Assembly (NCBI GenBank): GCA_002746645.1
Contig: PDPU01000042.1
Span: 46,242 to 110,241 of the forward strand
Direction of reading: 5' to 3'
DNA: 64,000 nt
Origin: Gammaproteobacteria bacterium
GTDB taxonomy: Bacteria > Pseudomonadota > Gammaproteobacteria > Granulosicoccales > Granulosicoccaceae
Shown: positions 21,275 to 30,576 of the stretch, piece by piece
How positions within the stretch are numbered: the first letter of the stretch is position 1
How the letters are laid out: each line of letters opens with the position of its first letter
The notes under the pieces: generated by a model
Seen by the model: the letters and a program-made list of their open reading frames with translations, nothing else
Told to the model about the DNA's origin: nothing
Database searches by the model: none
Translations under genes and position numbers: made by a program

Positions 21275-22239
21275 TGAATCCCGCCGAACTCCTGCACGCC
21301 ATCTGCGTCGCGCCCTTTGCCGACATGTTTGCCGCGCCCGATTTCTTCCTGCAGGTGGTCTGGGAAGGTTTCGTCTCGGGTGTGCTCTATGCGCTGATCG
21401 CCCTCGGCTTCGTGCTGATCTACAAGGCTTCGGGGGTGTTCAACTTTGCTCAGGGCATCATGGTGGTGTTCGCCGCGCTGGTGCTCGTGTCGATTCATGC
21501 CATGGGTGTCCCCGCCTGGATCGCCCTCGCAATCACCGTGGGCGTCATGGCACTGTTCGCCATCTCGGTGGAGCGCGTCGTGTTGCGGAAACTCGTCAAC
21601 CAGCACGATGCCATCCTGCTCATGGCAACCATCGGCCTCACGCTCATCGTCAAGGGGGCAGGGCAGCTCTTCTTCGGTGGCGAGCCGAAACCGATGATCA
21701 CCGAAGCGCTCGGGCTGCCTACCGGCAGTACCGAACTGAACCCCTTCGGTGGCCTCGTGATTCTCCAGCACATCGACATCGCCGCGGCCGTGATCGCGCT
21801 CCTGATCGTCGGCACGCTGGCACTGTTCTTCTCGAAAACCCGCATCGGCCGTGCGCTGCGAGCCGTGGCCGATGACCATCAGGCGGCATTGTCGGTCGGT
21901 ATCTCGCTGCACCAGATCTGGGCCATCGTCTGGTTCGCCTCGGGCATGGTCGCACTCGTCACCGGCATCATGTGGGGCGCGCGTTCGGAGGTGTCGTTCG
22001 CACTCGAGATCATCGCCCTGAAGGCCCTTGCCGTGCTGATCCTCGGTGGCTTCACCTCCATTCCCGGCGCCATCGTCGGCGGGCTCATCATCGGCATCGG
22101 CGAGAAGCTCTTCGAGGTGTACTGGGGTGGTCTCCTCGGCAGCGGCGTGGAAGCCTGGTTCGCCTACGTGCTCGCACTGATCTTCCTGCTGTTCCGCCCG
22201 CAGGGGCTCTTCGGCGAACGCATCATCGAGAGGGTGTAG
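21274..22239 (+). CDS. Branched-chain-type ABC transporter permease (LivH-like)
   Basis: Inner-membrane permease of 321 aa with about eight hydrophobic segments. LivH hallmarks are VSGVLYALIALGFVLIYKAS, GVFNFAQGIMVV and, near the C-terminus, ALKALAVLILGGFTSIPGA. Its ATG shares an A with the livG stop. It would pair with the LivM-like permease to form the translocation path. Confidence 0.93.
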   Translation: MNPAELLHAICVAPFADMFAAPDFFLQVVWEGFVSGVLYALIALGFVLIYKASGVFNFAQGIMVVFAALVLVSIHAMGVPAWIALAITVGVMALFAISVERVVLRKLVNQHDAILLMATIGLTLIVKGAGQLFFGGEPKPMITEALGLPTGSTELNPFGGLVILQHIDIAAAVIALLIVGTLALFFSKTRIGRALRAVADDHQAALSVGISLHQIWAIVWFASGMVALVTGIMWGARSEVSFALEIIALKALAVLILGGFTSIPGAIVGGLIIGIGEKLFEVYWGGLLGSGVEAWFAYVLALIFLLFRPQGLFGERIIERV

Positions 22240-22247
22240 AGAAAACC

Positions 22248-23336
22248 GTGTTCTATCGTGAAGCCGGCCAATTCAAGACGAGCTACGGTGCCGACCAGGC
22301 GCTGTTTCCGGTACGCCAGGATCTCATCGGTGTGCTGGCGATCGTTGCCCTTGCCTTCATCGCAGTGCCATTGTTCGCGAGCAACTTCTTCCTCAACGCG
22401 ATCATGATCCCGTTTCTCGTGTTCGCGCTCGCCGCCGTCGGGCTGAACATTCTCACGGGTTACGCCGGTCAGCTCTCGCTGGGTACCGGCGCCTTCATGG
22501 GTGTCGGTGCCTACGCCTGCTACAAGCTCACCACGTTCTTTCCGGACGTGAACATCCTCGTGCACGTGATGTTCTCGGGCGTGTTCGCGGCGCTCGTGGG
22601 CGTGTTCTTCGGCCTGCCGAGCCTGCGCATCAAGGGGCTGTATCTCGCCATCACGACACTGGCCGCACAGTTCTTCCTGGAGTGGTGCTTCAACCGCATC
22701 GGCTGGCTCTACAACTACAACGATTCGGGTGCCATCGAAGTGCCGGGGCGCACGCTGTTCGGGGTGCAGATCACCGGTGCCATGGCGTCGCCGGTGACAC
22801 GCTATTGCGTGATTCTCGTGATCGTCACGGTGCTCTCGGTCATTGCCGTGAACGTACTTCGCGGGCGCATCGGGCGCAGCTGGATGATGATCCGTGACAT
22901 GGACATCGCGGCCGAACTCATGGGCATCAACCCGCTGCAGGCGAAGCTCTCGGCCTTTGCCTTCTCGAGCTACTACTGCGGTGTGGCGGGTGCACTCATG
23001 GTGTTCTTCTGGCTGGGTTCGGCCGAGGTCGAGGCCTTCGACATCAACCATTCCTTCCTGATTCTCTTCATGGTGATCGTCGGTGGCATGGGTTCGATTG
23101 CCGGCAGCTTTCTCGGCGCCGCCTTCATCTGGGTACTGCCCGTGATCATTCGGGCCGTGCCCGAATTTCTCGGCATCGACATGGTGGCCGCCACGACCGA
23201 ACACATCACCAACATCATCACCGGCGTACTGATCATCTTCTTCCTGATCGTCGAACCGCATGGCCTTGCAAGGCTCTGGCAGATCGGACGCGAGAAGCTC
23301 AGAAGCTGGCCCTTTCCCTACGCACAGGATGGCTAG
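22248..23336 (+). CDS. Branched-chain-type ABC transporter permease (LivM-like)
   Basis: Second permease (362 aa) with LivM signatures: NILTGYAGQLSLGTGAFMG, LRIKGLYLAITTLAAQ and MIRDMDIAAELMGIN, and a long membrane core. GTG 22248 was chosen because it directly follows the livH stop (9-nt gap); longer frames overlap livH out of phase. It ends with a short cytoplasmic tail rich in basic and aromatic residues. Confidence 0.92.
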   Translation: MFYREAGQFKTSYGADQALFPVRQDLIGVLAIVALAFIAVPLFASNFFLNAIMIPFLVFALAAVGLNILTGYAGQLSLGTGAFMGVGAYACYKLTTFFPDVNILVHVMFSGVFAALVGVFFGLPSLRIKGLYLAITTLAAQFFLEWCFNRIGWLYNYNDSGAIEVPGRTLFGVQITGAMASPVTRYCVILVIVTVLSVIAVNVLRGRIGRSWMMIRDMDIAAELMGINPLQAKLSAFAFSSYYCGVAGALMVFFWLGSAEVEAFDINHSFLILFMVIVGGMGSIAGSFLGAAFIWVLPVIIRAVPEFLGIDMVAATTEHITNIITGVLIIFFLIVEPHGLARLWQIGREKLRSWPFPYAQDG

Positions 23337-23451
23337 AAGACCTGACGATTCGCGCGCGGGCAGGCTCGTGGCCTTGATGCGCCTGCCCGTGATCGAATCA
23401 CCGTGCGAAGGTTGCAGTACCACCACCACACCCCAGAGGAGACACGACAAC

Positions 23452-24768
23452 ATGCTTTCAAGAGTGATTCCGGCGCCCCTGACGGCCCTGGCAGCGACAC
23501 TGCTGGCCGCGGGTGCCATGGTGTCGACGGCGCAGGCCGAAGACACCCTGTACATGCCGTCGATGACCTACCGTACCGGGCCCTTTGCGGGCGGTGGCAT
23601 ACCCTTCGCCAACGGCTACGCCGACTACTTCAACATGCTCAACGAGCGCGACGGTGGCATCAACGGCGTGCGCATCGTGGTCGAGGAATGCGAGACGGCC
23701 TACAACACCCAGAAGGGAGTGGAGTGCTACGAAGCCACCAAGGACAAGGGCGCGCTCGCCTACAGTCCGCTTTCCACCGGCATCACCCTCGCGCTGATTC
23801 CGAAGGCACCCGAAGACGAAATTCCCGTGTTCTCGATGGGCTACGGTCTGTCGGCGGCGGCCGACGGGGCAAAGTTCCCCTGGGTCTTCAACTACCCGAC
23901 CACCTACTGGCATCAGCTCTCGTCGATTCTCCGGTACATCGACGCCAACGGTGGCCTCGAAGGCCAGAAGATCGGCTTCATCTATCTCGATGCCGGCTAC
24001 GGCAAGGAACCGATTCCGCTGCTCGACAAGCTCGCCGCGGACATGGGCTTCTCGGTGGTCAAGTTCCCCGTGGGCGTGAAGGAAATGCAGAACCAGTCCT
24101 CGCAGTGGCTGAATGTCAGGAAGGAACGTCCCGACTGGATGATCATGTGGGGCTGGGGGGCGATGAACGCCACGGCCATCAAGGAAGCGATCAAGATCCG
24201 CTTCCCGCTCGATCGGTTCATCGGCAACTGGTGGGCCGGTTCCCACGTTGATCTCGAGGCCCTCGGCGAGTCGGCGAAAGGCTACAAGGCAGCGAACTTC
24301 TCGGGGCTCGGTCAGGACTATCCGGCCTTGCAGGACGTGCTCACGCACGTGGTCGACAAGGGCCTGAGCAAGGTGTCCACGCGTGAGGATGTCGGCAAGG
24401 TGCTCTACAATCGCGGGCTCTTCAATGCCGTGGTGCTGGCCGAGGCCATTCGCGTGGCACAGGAACACACCGGCAACAAGGTCATCACCGGTGCCGACAT
24501 GCGCTACGGACTCGAGAACATCGATCTCTCCGCCGAACGGCTTGCCGAACTCGGTCTGCCCGAATTCGCGGGCACCGTGAAGGGAAGCTGCGAGGACCAC
24601 GAAGGCGCGGGCGCGGTCTTCATCCAGCAGTGGAACGGCAGCGACTGGGAGCGGGTGTCCGATCTCATCGAGCCGATGGTGGACGTGGTTCGACCGATGC
24701 TCGAAGAGGCCGCTGCCAACTACGTGGCCGACAAGCCGGACTGGCAGCAGCAGGAATGCGCCGATTGA
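23452..24768 (+). CDS. Periplasmic substrate-binding protein (LivK-like)
   Basis: Type 1 periplasmic-binding-fold protein of 438 aa with a signal peptide (LAATLLAAGAMVSTAQA). The mature protein begins EDTLYMPSMTYRTGPF and has the ABC branched-chain-binding layout (KIGFIYLDAGYGKEP, KVLYNRGLFNAVVLAEAI). It is longer than LivK and more like the binding proteins beside acyl-CoA ligases, so an aromatic or fatty acid substrate is more likely than an amino acid; this is inference. RBS-like AGAGGAG lies about 10 nt before ATG 23452. Confidence 0.88.
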   Translation: MLSRVIPAPLTALAATLLAAGAMVSTAQAEDTLYMPSMTYRTGPFAGGGIPFANGYADYFNMLNERDGGINGVRIVVEECETAYNTQKGVECYEATKDKGALAYSPLSTGITLALIPKAPEDEIPVFSMGYGLSAAADGAKFPWVFNYPTTYWHQLSSILRYIDANGGLEGQKIGFIYLDAGYGKEPIPLLDKLAADMGFSVVKFPVGVKEMQNQSSQWLNVRKERPDWMIMWGWGAMNATAIKEAIKIRFPLDRFIGNWWAGSHVDLEALGESAKGYKAANFSGLGQDYPALQDVLTHVVDKGLSKVSTREDVGKVLYNRGLFNAVVLAEAIRVAQEHTGNKVITGADMRYGLENIDLSAERLAELGLPEFAGTVKGSCEDHEGAGAVFIQQWNGSDWERVSDLIEPMVDVVRPMLEEAAANYVADKPDWQQQECAD

Positions 24769-24826
24769 GTACGCAACCCCGGGTGTTCCGGTTCGACGGA
24801 GGGCCCCTTGTCATGAGTGAGCCTGC

Positions 24827-25663
24827 ATGAGCCAGACAACTCGATCAGCCGATGTTGACGCCGGGAGCATTCTCGGCGTCAACAACATCGAAGTCATCTA
24901 CGATCACGTGATCCTTGTGCTCAAGGGCGTGTCGCTGACGGTGCCGAAGGGTGGCATCGTGGCGCTACTCGGTGCCAACGGCGCCGGCAAGACCACCACG
25001 CTCAAGGCCATTTCGAACCTCCTGCAGGCCGAACGCGGCGAGGTCACCAAGGGTTCGATCATGTTCAAGGGTGAACAGGTACAGGCGCTGTCGCCGAATG
25101 AACTCGTGCGCCGCGGCTGCATTCAGGTCATGGAGGGACGGCACTGTTTCGGGCACCTCAGCATCGAGGAGAACCTGCTCACCGGTGCCTTCACCCGGCG
25201 GGACGGGCGCGCCGCGATTCGCGACGATCTCGAGATGGTCTATGATTACTTTCCGCGCCTTCGCGAGCGGCGTCAGTCGCAGGCGGGTTATACCTCGGGT
25301 GGCGAGCAGCAGATGTGCGCCATCGGCCGCGCGCTCATGTCGCGTCCCGAGATGATTCTCCTCGACGAACCCTCGATGGGCCTTGCACCGCAGCTTGTCG
25401 AAGAGATCTTCGATATCGTCGCGCGTCTCAACCGTGAAACCGGCGTCTCGTTCCTGCTGGCCGAACAGAACACCAACGTGGCGCTTCGCTATGCAACCTA
25501 CGGCTACATTCTCGAGTCCGGACGCGTCGTGCTCGACGGCAGCGGCGAGGAGTTGCGCGAGAACGCCGACGTCAAGGAGTTCTACCTCGGCACCGGTGGG
25601 GAAGAACGTCGCAGCTTCCGTGAGGTCAAGCACTACAAACGGCGCAAGCGCTGGCTGTCCTGA
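24827..25663 (+). CDS. Branched-chain-type ABC transporter ATPase (LivF-like)
   Basis: ABC ATPase of 278 aa completing the importer: Walker A GANGAGKTTT, the LivF-like GCIQVMEGRHCFGHLSIEEN, signature SGGEQQMCAIGRAL and Walker B MILLDEPSMGLAP. The basic C-terminal tail (HYKRRKRWL) is longer than usual. It follows the binding-protein gene after 58 bp, and an intergenic hexanucleotide repeat follows it. Confidence 0.92.
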   Translation: MSQTTRSADVDAGSILGVNNIEVIYDHVILVLKGVSLTVPKGGIVALLGANGAGKTTTLKAISNLLQAERGEVTKGSIMFKGEQVQALSPNELVRRGCIQVMEGRHCFGHLSIEENLLTGAFTRRDGRAAIRDDLEMVYDYFPRLRERRQSQAGYTSGGEQQMCAIGRALMSRPEMILLDEPSMGLAPQLVEEIFDIVARLNRETGVSFLLAEQNTNVALRYATYGYILESGRVVLDGSGEELRENADVKEFYLGTGGEERRSFREVKHYKRRKRWLS

Positions 25664-25691
25664 GTCGTTCATGGTCAGTTCGCCGTCACCT

Positions 25692-25770
<79 letters not shown>

Positions 25771-25856
25771 CGGCAGGCGGGCCGCAGGGGCCGGGCGGGT
25801 GCTTGATCGACTCTTCACCCGGAAATCAATCGCGTCTTCACCGGGAAATCACGTGA

Positions 25857-27122
25857 ATGGAGCATATCTTGGCTTTCGACGAACTCGACACTCGGCCCGA
25901 CAGTGAACGTGAAGCGTCACTCTTCGACGGTTTTCGCGAGCGCCTGCTGACGATCGCCGAGCGAGTGCCGGCACTGGCACGGCAGATCGGCAACAGGGAG
26001 GCACTGCCGGAATCCATCGACCGCGAAGCACTGGCTGCATTGCCTGTGCTCCGCAAGCACGAACTCATGGCGGCCCAGCAGGCCGCTCCTCCCTTCGGCG
26101 GGCACGTGGATGAAGCCGCGCTTGCCGGACAGCGCCTGTTCGTGTCGCCGGGCCCCGTCTGGGAGCCGCAGTTGCCGATGCACGATCCCTGGCAGGGCGC
26201 CCGTGCCCTGCATGCGGCCGGTGTGCGCCCGGGTGATCGTGTTCACAACGCCTTCGCCTATCACATGACCCCGGGAGGCTTCATTCTCGATGAAGCCGCG
26301 CGTGCACTCGGTTGCGTGGTGTTTCCGGCAGGCACCGGCAACACCGAAGCGCAGCTTGCGGCACTCGCGGGCACCGCGGCACGTGTCTATACCGGCACGC
26401 CCGACTATCTGCAGACGCTGCTCGTCGCGGCCGATGACAAGGGTCAGAACGTCGATCACCTGCAACGTGCGCTGGTCTCCGGCGGCGCGCTGTTTCCGGC
26501 CATGCGCGAGGCCTGGCGCGCGCGCGGCATCCATGCCCTGCAGTGCTACGCCACGGCCGATCTCGGCGTGGTTGCCTACGAGGTGACGGACGAGCAGGGC
26601 GAACTCGTGCCCGGCATGGTGGTCAACGAGGGGCTCATTGTCGAGATCCTCGTGCCCGGCAGTGGCCGTCCGGTGGCACCGGGCGAGGTTGGCGAGGTGG
26701 TGGTCACACGGCTCGACCCCGTGTACCCGCTGCTGCGCTTCGCCACGGGCGATCTTTCCGCCTCCATCGAGGAAACTCTGCCGGAGGGGCGTACGGCACG
26801 CCGCATTCGCGGCTGGCTGGGCCGCGCCGATCAACGCACCAAGGTGCGCGGCATGTTCGTCGACCCCGAGCAGGTCGAAGCGCTGCGGTCGGCTGTCGAT
26901 GGCGTCGAGAAGCTGCGTCTGGTGGTCGCGCGTGATGGCGATCGCGATGTCATGACGCTCCGGGTGCTCGCCTCGGCGGAGGCTGCCCGGCCGGATGAAG
27001 CATCGCTGGCTGCTCGCATGAAGTCACTGTTCGGTCTGTCGGGGCTGGTCGAGGTGGTGGATTCGCTGCCCGACGATGGCATCGTCATCGAGGACGCGCG
27101 CGACTACGAGGCGCCGGCATGA
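25857..27122 (+). CDS. Phenylacetate-CoA ligase (PaaK)-like adenylate-forming protein
   Basis: A 421-aa protein of the PaaK branch of the ANL superfamily. Recognisable parts are HAAGVRPGDRVHNAFAYH, ALVSGGALFPAMREAW, YATADLGVVAYE, LRFATGDLSA and the hinge region RIRGWLGRADQRTKVRGMF. The serine/glycine/threonine-rich P-loop expected near residue 95 is replaced by FVSPGPVWEPQ, so its ligase activity may be altered. Transport context suggests an aromatic or aliphatic acid substrate. The stop overlaps the thioesterase start (ATGA at 27119). Confidence 0.82.
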   Translation: MEHILAFDELDTRPDSEREASLFDGFRERLLTIAERVPALARQIGNREALPESIDREALAALPVLRKHELMAAQQAAPPFGGHVDEAALAGQRLFVSPGPVWEPQLPMHDPWQGARALHAAGVRPGDRVHNAFAYHMTPGGFILDEAARALGCVVFPAGTGNTEAQLAALAGTAARVYTGTPDYLQTLLVAADDKGQNVDHLQRALVSGGALFPAMREAWRARGIHALQCYATADLGVVAYEVTDEQGELVPGMVVNEGLIVEILVPGSGRPVAPGEVGEVVVTRLDPVYPLLRFATGDLSASIEETLPEGRTARRIRGWLGRADQRTKVRGMFVDPEQVEALRSAVDGVEKLRLVVARDGDRDVMTLRVLASAEAARPDEASLAARMKSLFGLSGLVEVVDSLPDDGIVIEDARDYEAPA

Positions 27123-27535
27123 ACGATCGACGCGACCCCTCGCTGCGCACCGTGGCGATGCCGGCCGATACCAACCCGCACGGCGACATCTTCGGTGGCT
27201 GGATTCTCGCGCAGATGGATCTTGCCGGTGGCACGCACGCGCTGTTCGTGGCCGGTGGCCGTGTGGCGACCGTGGCGGTGACGGGCATGAAGTTCCACAA
27301 GCCCGTCTATGTGGGCGATGAAGTCAGTTGCTACTGCCGTACCGTACGCATCGGCAATACCTCTATCGTCGTCGATGTCGACGCCTGGGTGAGGCGGCGG
27401 CATTCGCACGAGGAAGAGCAGGTGACCGAAGGGCAATTCACCTTCGTGGCGGTGGACGACGCCGGACAGCCGCGCGCGGTCAGCGACAGCAGTCGCGCGC
27501 ATCTCGATGGCGTCGACGATGCGCCTGCTGACTGA
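27119..27535 (+). CDS. Acyl-CoA thioesterase, YciA-like hotdog protein
   Basis: Hotdog-fold thioesterase of 138 aa. The YciA/BACH pattern is visible as RTVAMPADTNPHGDIFGGW (with catalytic-region Asp/Asn), ILAQMDLAGG and MKFHKPVYVGDEVSCY. It hydrolyses acyl-CoA, possibly to release CoA when ligase products build up. Its ATG overlaps the PaaK-like gene, so it belongs to the transport/activation operon. Confidence 0.88.
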   Translation: MNDRRDPSLRTVAMPADTNPHGDIFGGWILAQMDLAGGTHALFVAGGRVATVAVTGMKFHKPVYVGDEVSCYCRTVRIGNTSIVVDVDAWVRRRHSHEEEQVTEGQFTFVAVDDAGQPRAVSDSSRAHLDGVDDAPAD

Positions 27536-27583
27536 GGGTCATCATGACGGGTTCACGAAGCAGGCCCGGGCGGTGTCGCTCTC

Positions 27584-28333
27584 ATGCTTGAAGCGCGCGA
27601 TCTCACACTGTGGCAAGGCGACAGGCTGCTGCTCGACAGGCTCGGTTTCACGCTTGACGACGGCGAGGCAGTGCAGGTGCTTGGTCGAAACGGTGCCGGC
27701 AAGACCACGCTGCTGCGTGCGCTCATCGGTCTTGCCGAGATCGACGAGGGTGACGTCCTCTGGGATGGCGGTGCCTTCAGCCGTCAGCGTGATGCACTGT
27801 ATGACACGCTCATCTACCTCGGCCACAGGAACGGGCTGGTGCCGGAGCTGACCGCACTGGAGAACCTCCGCTATCTCTGTCCTTCCGTGTCGAGCGGCGA
27901 TGCCGTGATCGGCGAAGCGCTGGCCACGCTCGGCATGAGCGGGCGCGAGGATCTGCCGGTGGCGATGCTGTCGGCGGGGCAGCGACGACGCACCGCGCTT
28001 GCGCGACTGCTCATCGAACCGGCGCGGCTATGGGTGCTCGATGAGCCTCTGACCTCACTCGACGTCGATGGCGGGCGCTGGCTTGCCGATGCCATCGAAC
28101 GGCAGCTCGACCGAGGGGGCTCGGTGATCTTCACGAGCCACCAGCCGTTGCCGACGATCCGTTACGAGATCCGGACGCTGCATCTTGCCGGTGACAGTGA
28201 GGACGCGACCGCCGTTGCCGAATTCGATCACGCCGAGGTCTTGCGCGAGAATGCCGGATCCTTGCACGAGAACCTCGACGGCGCCACCGCCATCGACACA
28301 GCTACGGGATCGGGATCGGGAGAGAACGCATGA
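27584..28333 (+). CDS. ccmA: Heme exporter ATP-binding protein CcmA
   Basis: ABC ATPase (249 aa) of the CcmAB complex that releases holo-CcmE in System I cytochrome c maturation. Walker A is GRNGAGKTTL, the signature region LSAGQRRRTALARL and Walker B LWVLDEPLTSLD, followed by TSHQPLP. The C-terminus carries about 45 extra residues beyond usual CcmA. It overlaps ccmB (ATGA at 28330) and opens the ccm operon. Confidence 0.95.
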   Translation: MLEARDLTLWQGDRLLLDRLGFTLDDGEAVQVLGRNGAGKTTLLRALIGLAEIDEGDVLWDGGAFSRQRDALYDTLIYLGHRNGLVPELTALENLRYLCPSVSSGDAVIGEALATLGMSGREDLPVAMLSAGQRRRTALARLLIEPARLWVLDEPLTSLDVDGGRWLADAIERQLDRGGSVIFTSHQPLPTIRYEIRTLHLAGDSEDATAVAEFDHAEVLRENAGSLHENLDGATAIDTATGSGSGENA

Positions 28334-29034
28334 TCGAATCGCGAGCACCCCTGCCGCTGGGGCGGCTGTTCGCGCGCACGCTCCGCCGCGACCTCCGCAT
28401 CGCGCGTCTCGGACGCGGCGCCTGGCTCAACCCGCCGCTCTTCTTTCTTCTCATCGTGGTGCTGTTTCCGCTCGGTATCGGCCCGGGACAGGAAATTCTG
28501 GCGCGGATCGCCCCGGGGGTGATCTGGGTGGCTGCGGCGCTCTCGATGCTGCTTTCGCTCGAATCGCTCTTTGCCGCGGATCATCGTGAAGGCACGCTCG
28601 AGCAGATGGTGCTGGCAGGACATCCGCTGTCCGTGGTGGTGCTGGCCAAGACGCTCGCACACTGGCTGCTTTCGGGTCTGCCGCTGGTGCTTACCTCGCC
28701 CCTGCTGGCCTCGGTGCTGTTTCTGCCCGCGAAGGCCACTCCGGTGCTGATGCTGAGTCTGCTGTTGGGCACGCTCACACTGAGCCTGATCGGCACCATT
28801 GCCGCGGCACTCACGGTCAGCGTGAACCAGGGCGGCGTGCTGCTGTCGCTGCTGGTGCTGCCCCTGTCGGCGCCGGTGCTCATCTTCGGAGTTGGCGCGA
28901 TTGATGCAGCAGCAACCCTGGCCACGAGCGCCGGGCCTCTGTGGTTGCTCGCGGCACTCCTTGCCGGAGCGCTGACCCTGGCGCCCATGACGGCGGCGGC
29001 GGCGCTGCGCATCGGCGTGGCGGCAGGACGCTGA
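28330..29034 (+). CDS. ccmB: Heme exporter membrane protein CcmB
   Basis: Inner-membrane partner of CcmA, 234 aa with six hydrophobic segments. CcmB features include RRDLRIARLGRGAWLNP near the N-terminus and SLESLFAADHREGTLEQM between segments 2 and 3. It is overlapped by ccmA and followed after about 100 bp by ccmC. Confidence 0.95.
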   Translation: MIESRAPLPLGRLFARTLRRDLRIARLGRGAWLNPPLFFLLIVVLFPLGIGPGQEILARIAPGVIWVAAALSMLLSLESLFAADHREGTLEQMVLAGHPLSVVVLAKTLAHWLLSGLPLVLTSPLLASVLFLPAKATPVLMLSLLLGTLTLSLIGTIAAALTVSVNQGGVLLSLLVLPLSAPVLIFGVGAIDAAATLATSAGPLWLLAALLAGALTLAPMTAAAALRIGVAAGR

Positions 29035-29135
29035 GGCTCTGGCGCGAAAGGCGTTAAAATGATGGGTTGGTGACAGAGTTTCGCTCGTTGCCTGAACCCT
29101 GACGCAAGTCACATCACCATCGGTTCGACAATTCC

Positions 29136-29876
29136 GTGTTCAAGTGGATCCACAAATTCGGCTCTTCCCCCTGGGTCTACGGCGTTGCCGGCCGCCTGGC
29201 GCCCTGGTTGGGCTGGGCCTGTGTGCTGCTGCTCGGCGCGGGCCTCTACCAGGGGCTCGTGGTGGCGCCGCCCGACTACGAACAGGGTGAAACCTACCGC
29301 ATCATGTATGTGCATGTGCCGTCGGCCTGGTTGTCGATGTTCATCTACATGGTCATGGCAATGTCCAGTGCGATCTTCCTGGTCTGGCGCATCAAGGTCG
29401 CCGACATCATCGCGCTCGCCTCGGCTCCGATCGGGGTGGCCTTCACGGCGGCGGCGCTCGTCACCGGTTCCTTCTGGGGCCGGCCCACCTGGGGCACCTG
29501 GTGGGAATGGGACGCGCGGCTCACTTCCGAACTGCTGCTGCTGTTCATCTACCTTGGCTACCTGGCACTCAGGAACGCCTACGAGAACCCGCAGAGTGCC
29601 GCGCGCGCAGCTGCGGTGCTCGCCATCGTCGGCGCGGTCAACATCCCCGTGATCCATTTTTCGGTGGAGTGGTGGAATTCGCTTCACCAGCCCGCCACCA
29701 TCACGAAGATCGATACCCCGTCGATTCACATCAGCATGCTGATACCGCTTCTTCTCATGGTGCTGGCCTTCCAGCTCCTGTATTTTCACCACCTCTGCGT
29801 ACGCCTGCAGACGCTCCTTCTCGAACGCGAGTCGCGTGCCGGCTGGGTGGCCAGACTTGCCGCGGCCGACGCATGA
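29136..29876 (+). CDS. ccmC: Heme transfer membrane protein CcmC
   Basis: Six-helix heme-handling protein of 246 aa that loads heme onto CcmE. The tryptophan-rich WWD motif is present as WGRPTWGTWWEWDARLTSE, with heme-ligand histidine candidates in YVHVPSAW and NIPVIHFSVEWWN. The start is a GTG at 29136. The ATGA at the end overlaps ccmD. Confidence 0.96.
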   Translation: MFKWIHKFGSSPWVYGVAGRLAPWLGWACVLLLGAGLYQGLVVAPPDYEQGETYRIMYVHVPSAWLSMFIYMVMAMSSAIFLVWRIKVADIIALASAPIGVAFTAAALVTGSFWGRPTWGTWWEWDARLTSELLLLFIYLGYLALRNAYENPQSAARAAAVLAIVGAVNIPVIHFSVEWWNSLHQPATITKIDTPSIHISMLIPLLLMVLAFQLLYFHHLCVRLQTLLLERESRAGWVARLAAADA

Positions 29877-30079
29877 ATACATTCGCTGACTTCCTTTCGA
29901 TGGGTGGGCGCGGCTTCTATGTCTGGAGCGCCTATGCCTTCACCTTCCTGTTCCTGCTGGTGGTCGTGCTGTGGGCGGCACGCGCACGCACGCGCACGCG
30001 CACGCGGGTCCTGTCGCGTGCGCGCCAGCGTCCACCCGTGAACAGGAAGCGCAAGACTTCGGGAGACAAGATCCCATGA
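29873..30079 (+). CDS. ccmD: Heme exporter protein CcmD
   Basis: Small single-span protein (68 aa) that links CcmC, CcmE and CcmAB. It has the typical FLSMGGRGFYVWSAYAFTF start and one membrane helix, followed by a basic tail. The tail is unusually repetitive ([10 protein letters not shown]), encoded by a gcacgc-type repeat at about 29977-30006. Both ends overlap neighbouring ccm genes by ATGA. Confidence 0.9.
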   Translation: MNTFADFLSMGGRGFYVWSAYAFTFLFLLVVVLWAARARTRTRTRVLSRARQRPPVNRKRKTSGDKIP

Positions 30080-30552
30080 CACCTCGGCGCAAACAACGCC
30101 TGATGCTGGTTGCGTTGCTGCTGGCCGGTGCCGGCACGGCCGTTACACTCGGGCTTACCGCCTTTCGCAGCAACCTTTCGCTGTTTCATGTGCCAGCCGA
30201 TATTGCCGCGGGCAACGTGGCCACAGGGGTGCCGTTCCGCCTCGGCGGCATGGTCGTCGACGGCAGCGTGGAAAGAAACGAAGAAGATCTTGCGGTGCGT
30301 TTTGCGCTGACCGATCACCAGGACGAAGTCACGGTCACCTACGTCGGCATCCTGCCCGATCTGTTCCGCGAGGGGCAGGGTATCGTTGCGCGCGGCGTAC
30401 TGGACGAGAGTGGTGTGTTCGTGGCCAGCGAAGTGCTTGCCAAGCACGACGAGAACTACATGCCACCCGAACTCGCCGATGCGCTCGAATCCTCGGGCGA
30501 GATGCCCGATACCCGGGCGAAGTTCGGTGCAACCACGCTGGTCGAACCCTGA
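30076..30552 (+). CDS. ccmE: Heme chaperone CcmE
   Basis: Periplasmic, membrane-tethered heme chaperone of 158 aa. A single N-terminal membrane anchor (residues 9-28) precedes an OB-fold domain with VPFRLGGMVVDGS and VTVTYVGILPDLFREGQG. The covalent-heme histidine is in KHDENYMP (His about 124), so this is the classical His-type CcmE. Confidence 0.97.
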   Translation: MTPRRKQRLMLVALLLAGAGTAVTLGLTAFRSNLSLFHVPADIAAGNVATGVPFRLGGMVVDGSVERNEEDLAVRFALTDHQDEVTVTYVGILPDLFREGQGIVARGVLDESGVFVASEVLAKHDENYMPPELADALESSGEMPDTRAKFGATTLVEP

Positions 30553-30576
30553 TCCCGAAGTCATGATCCCCAAGCC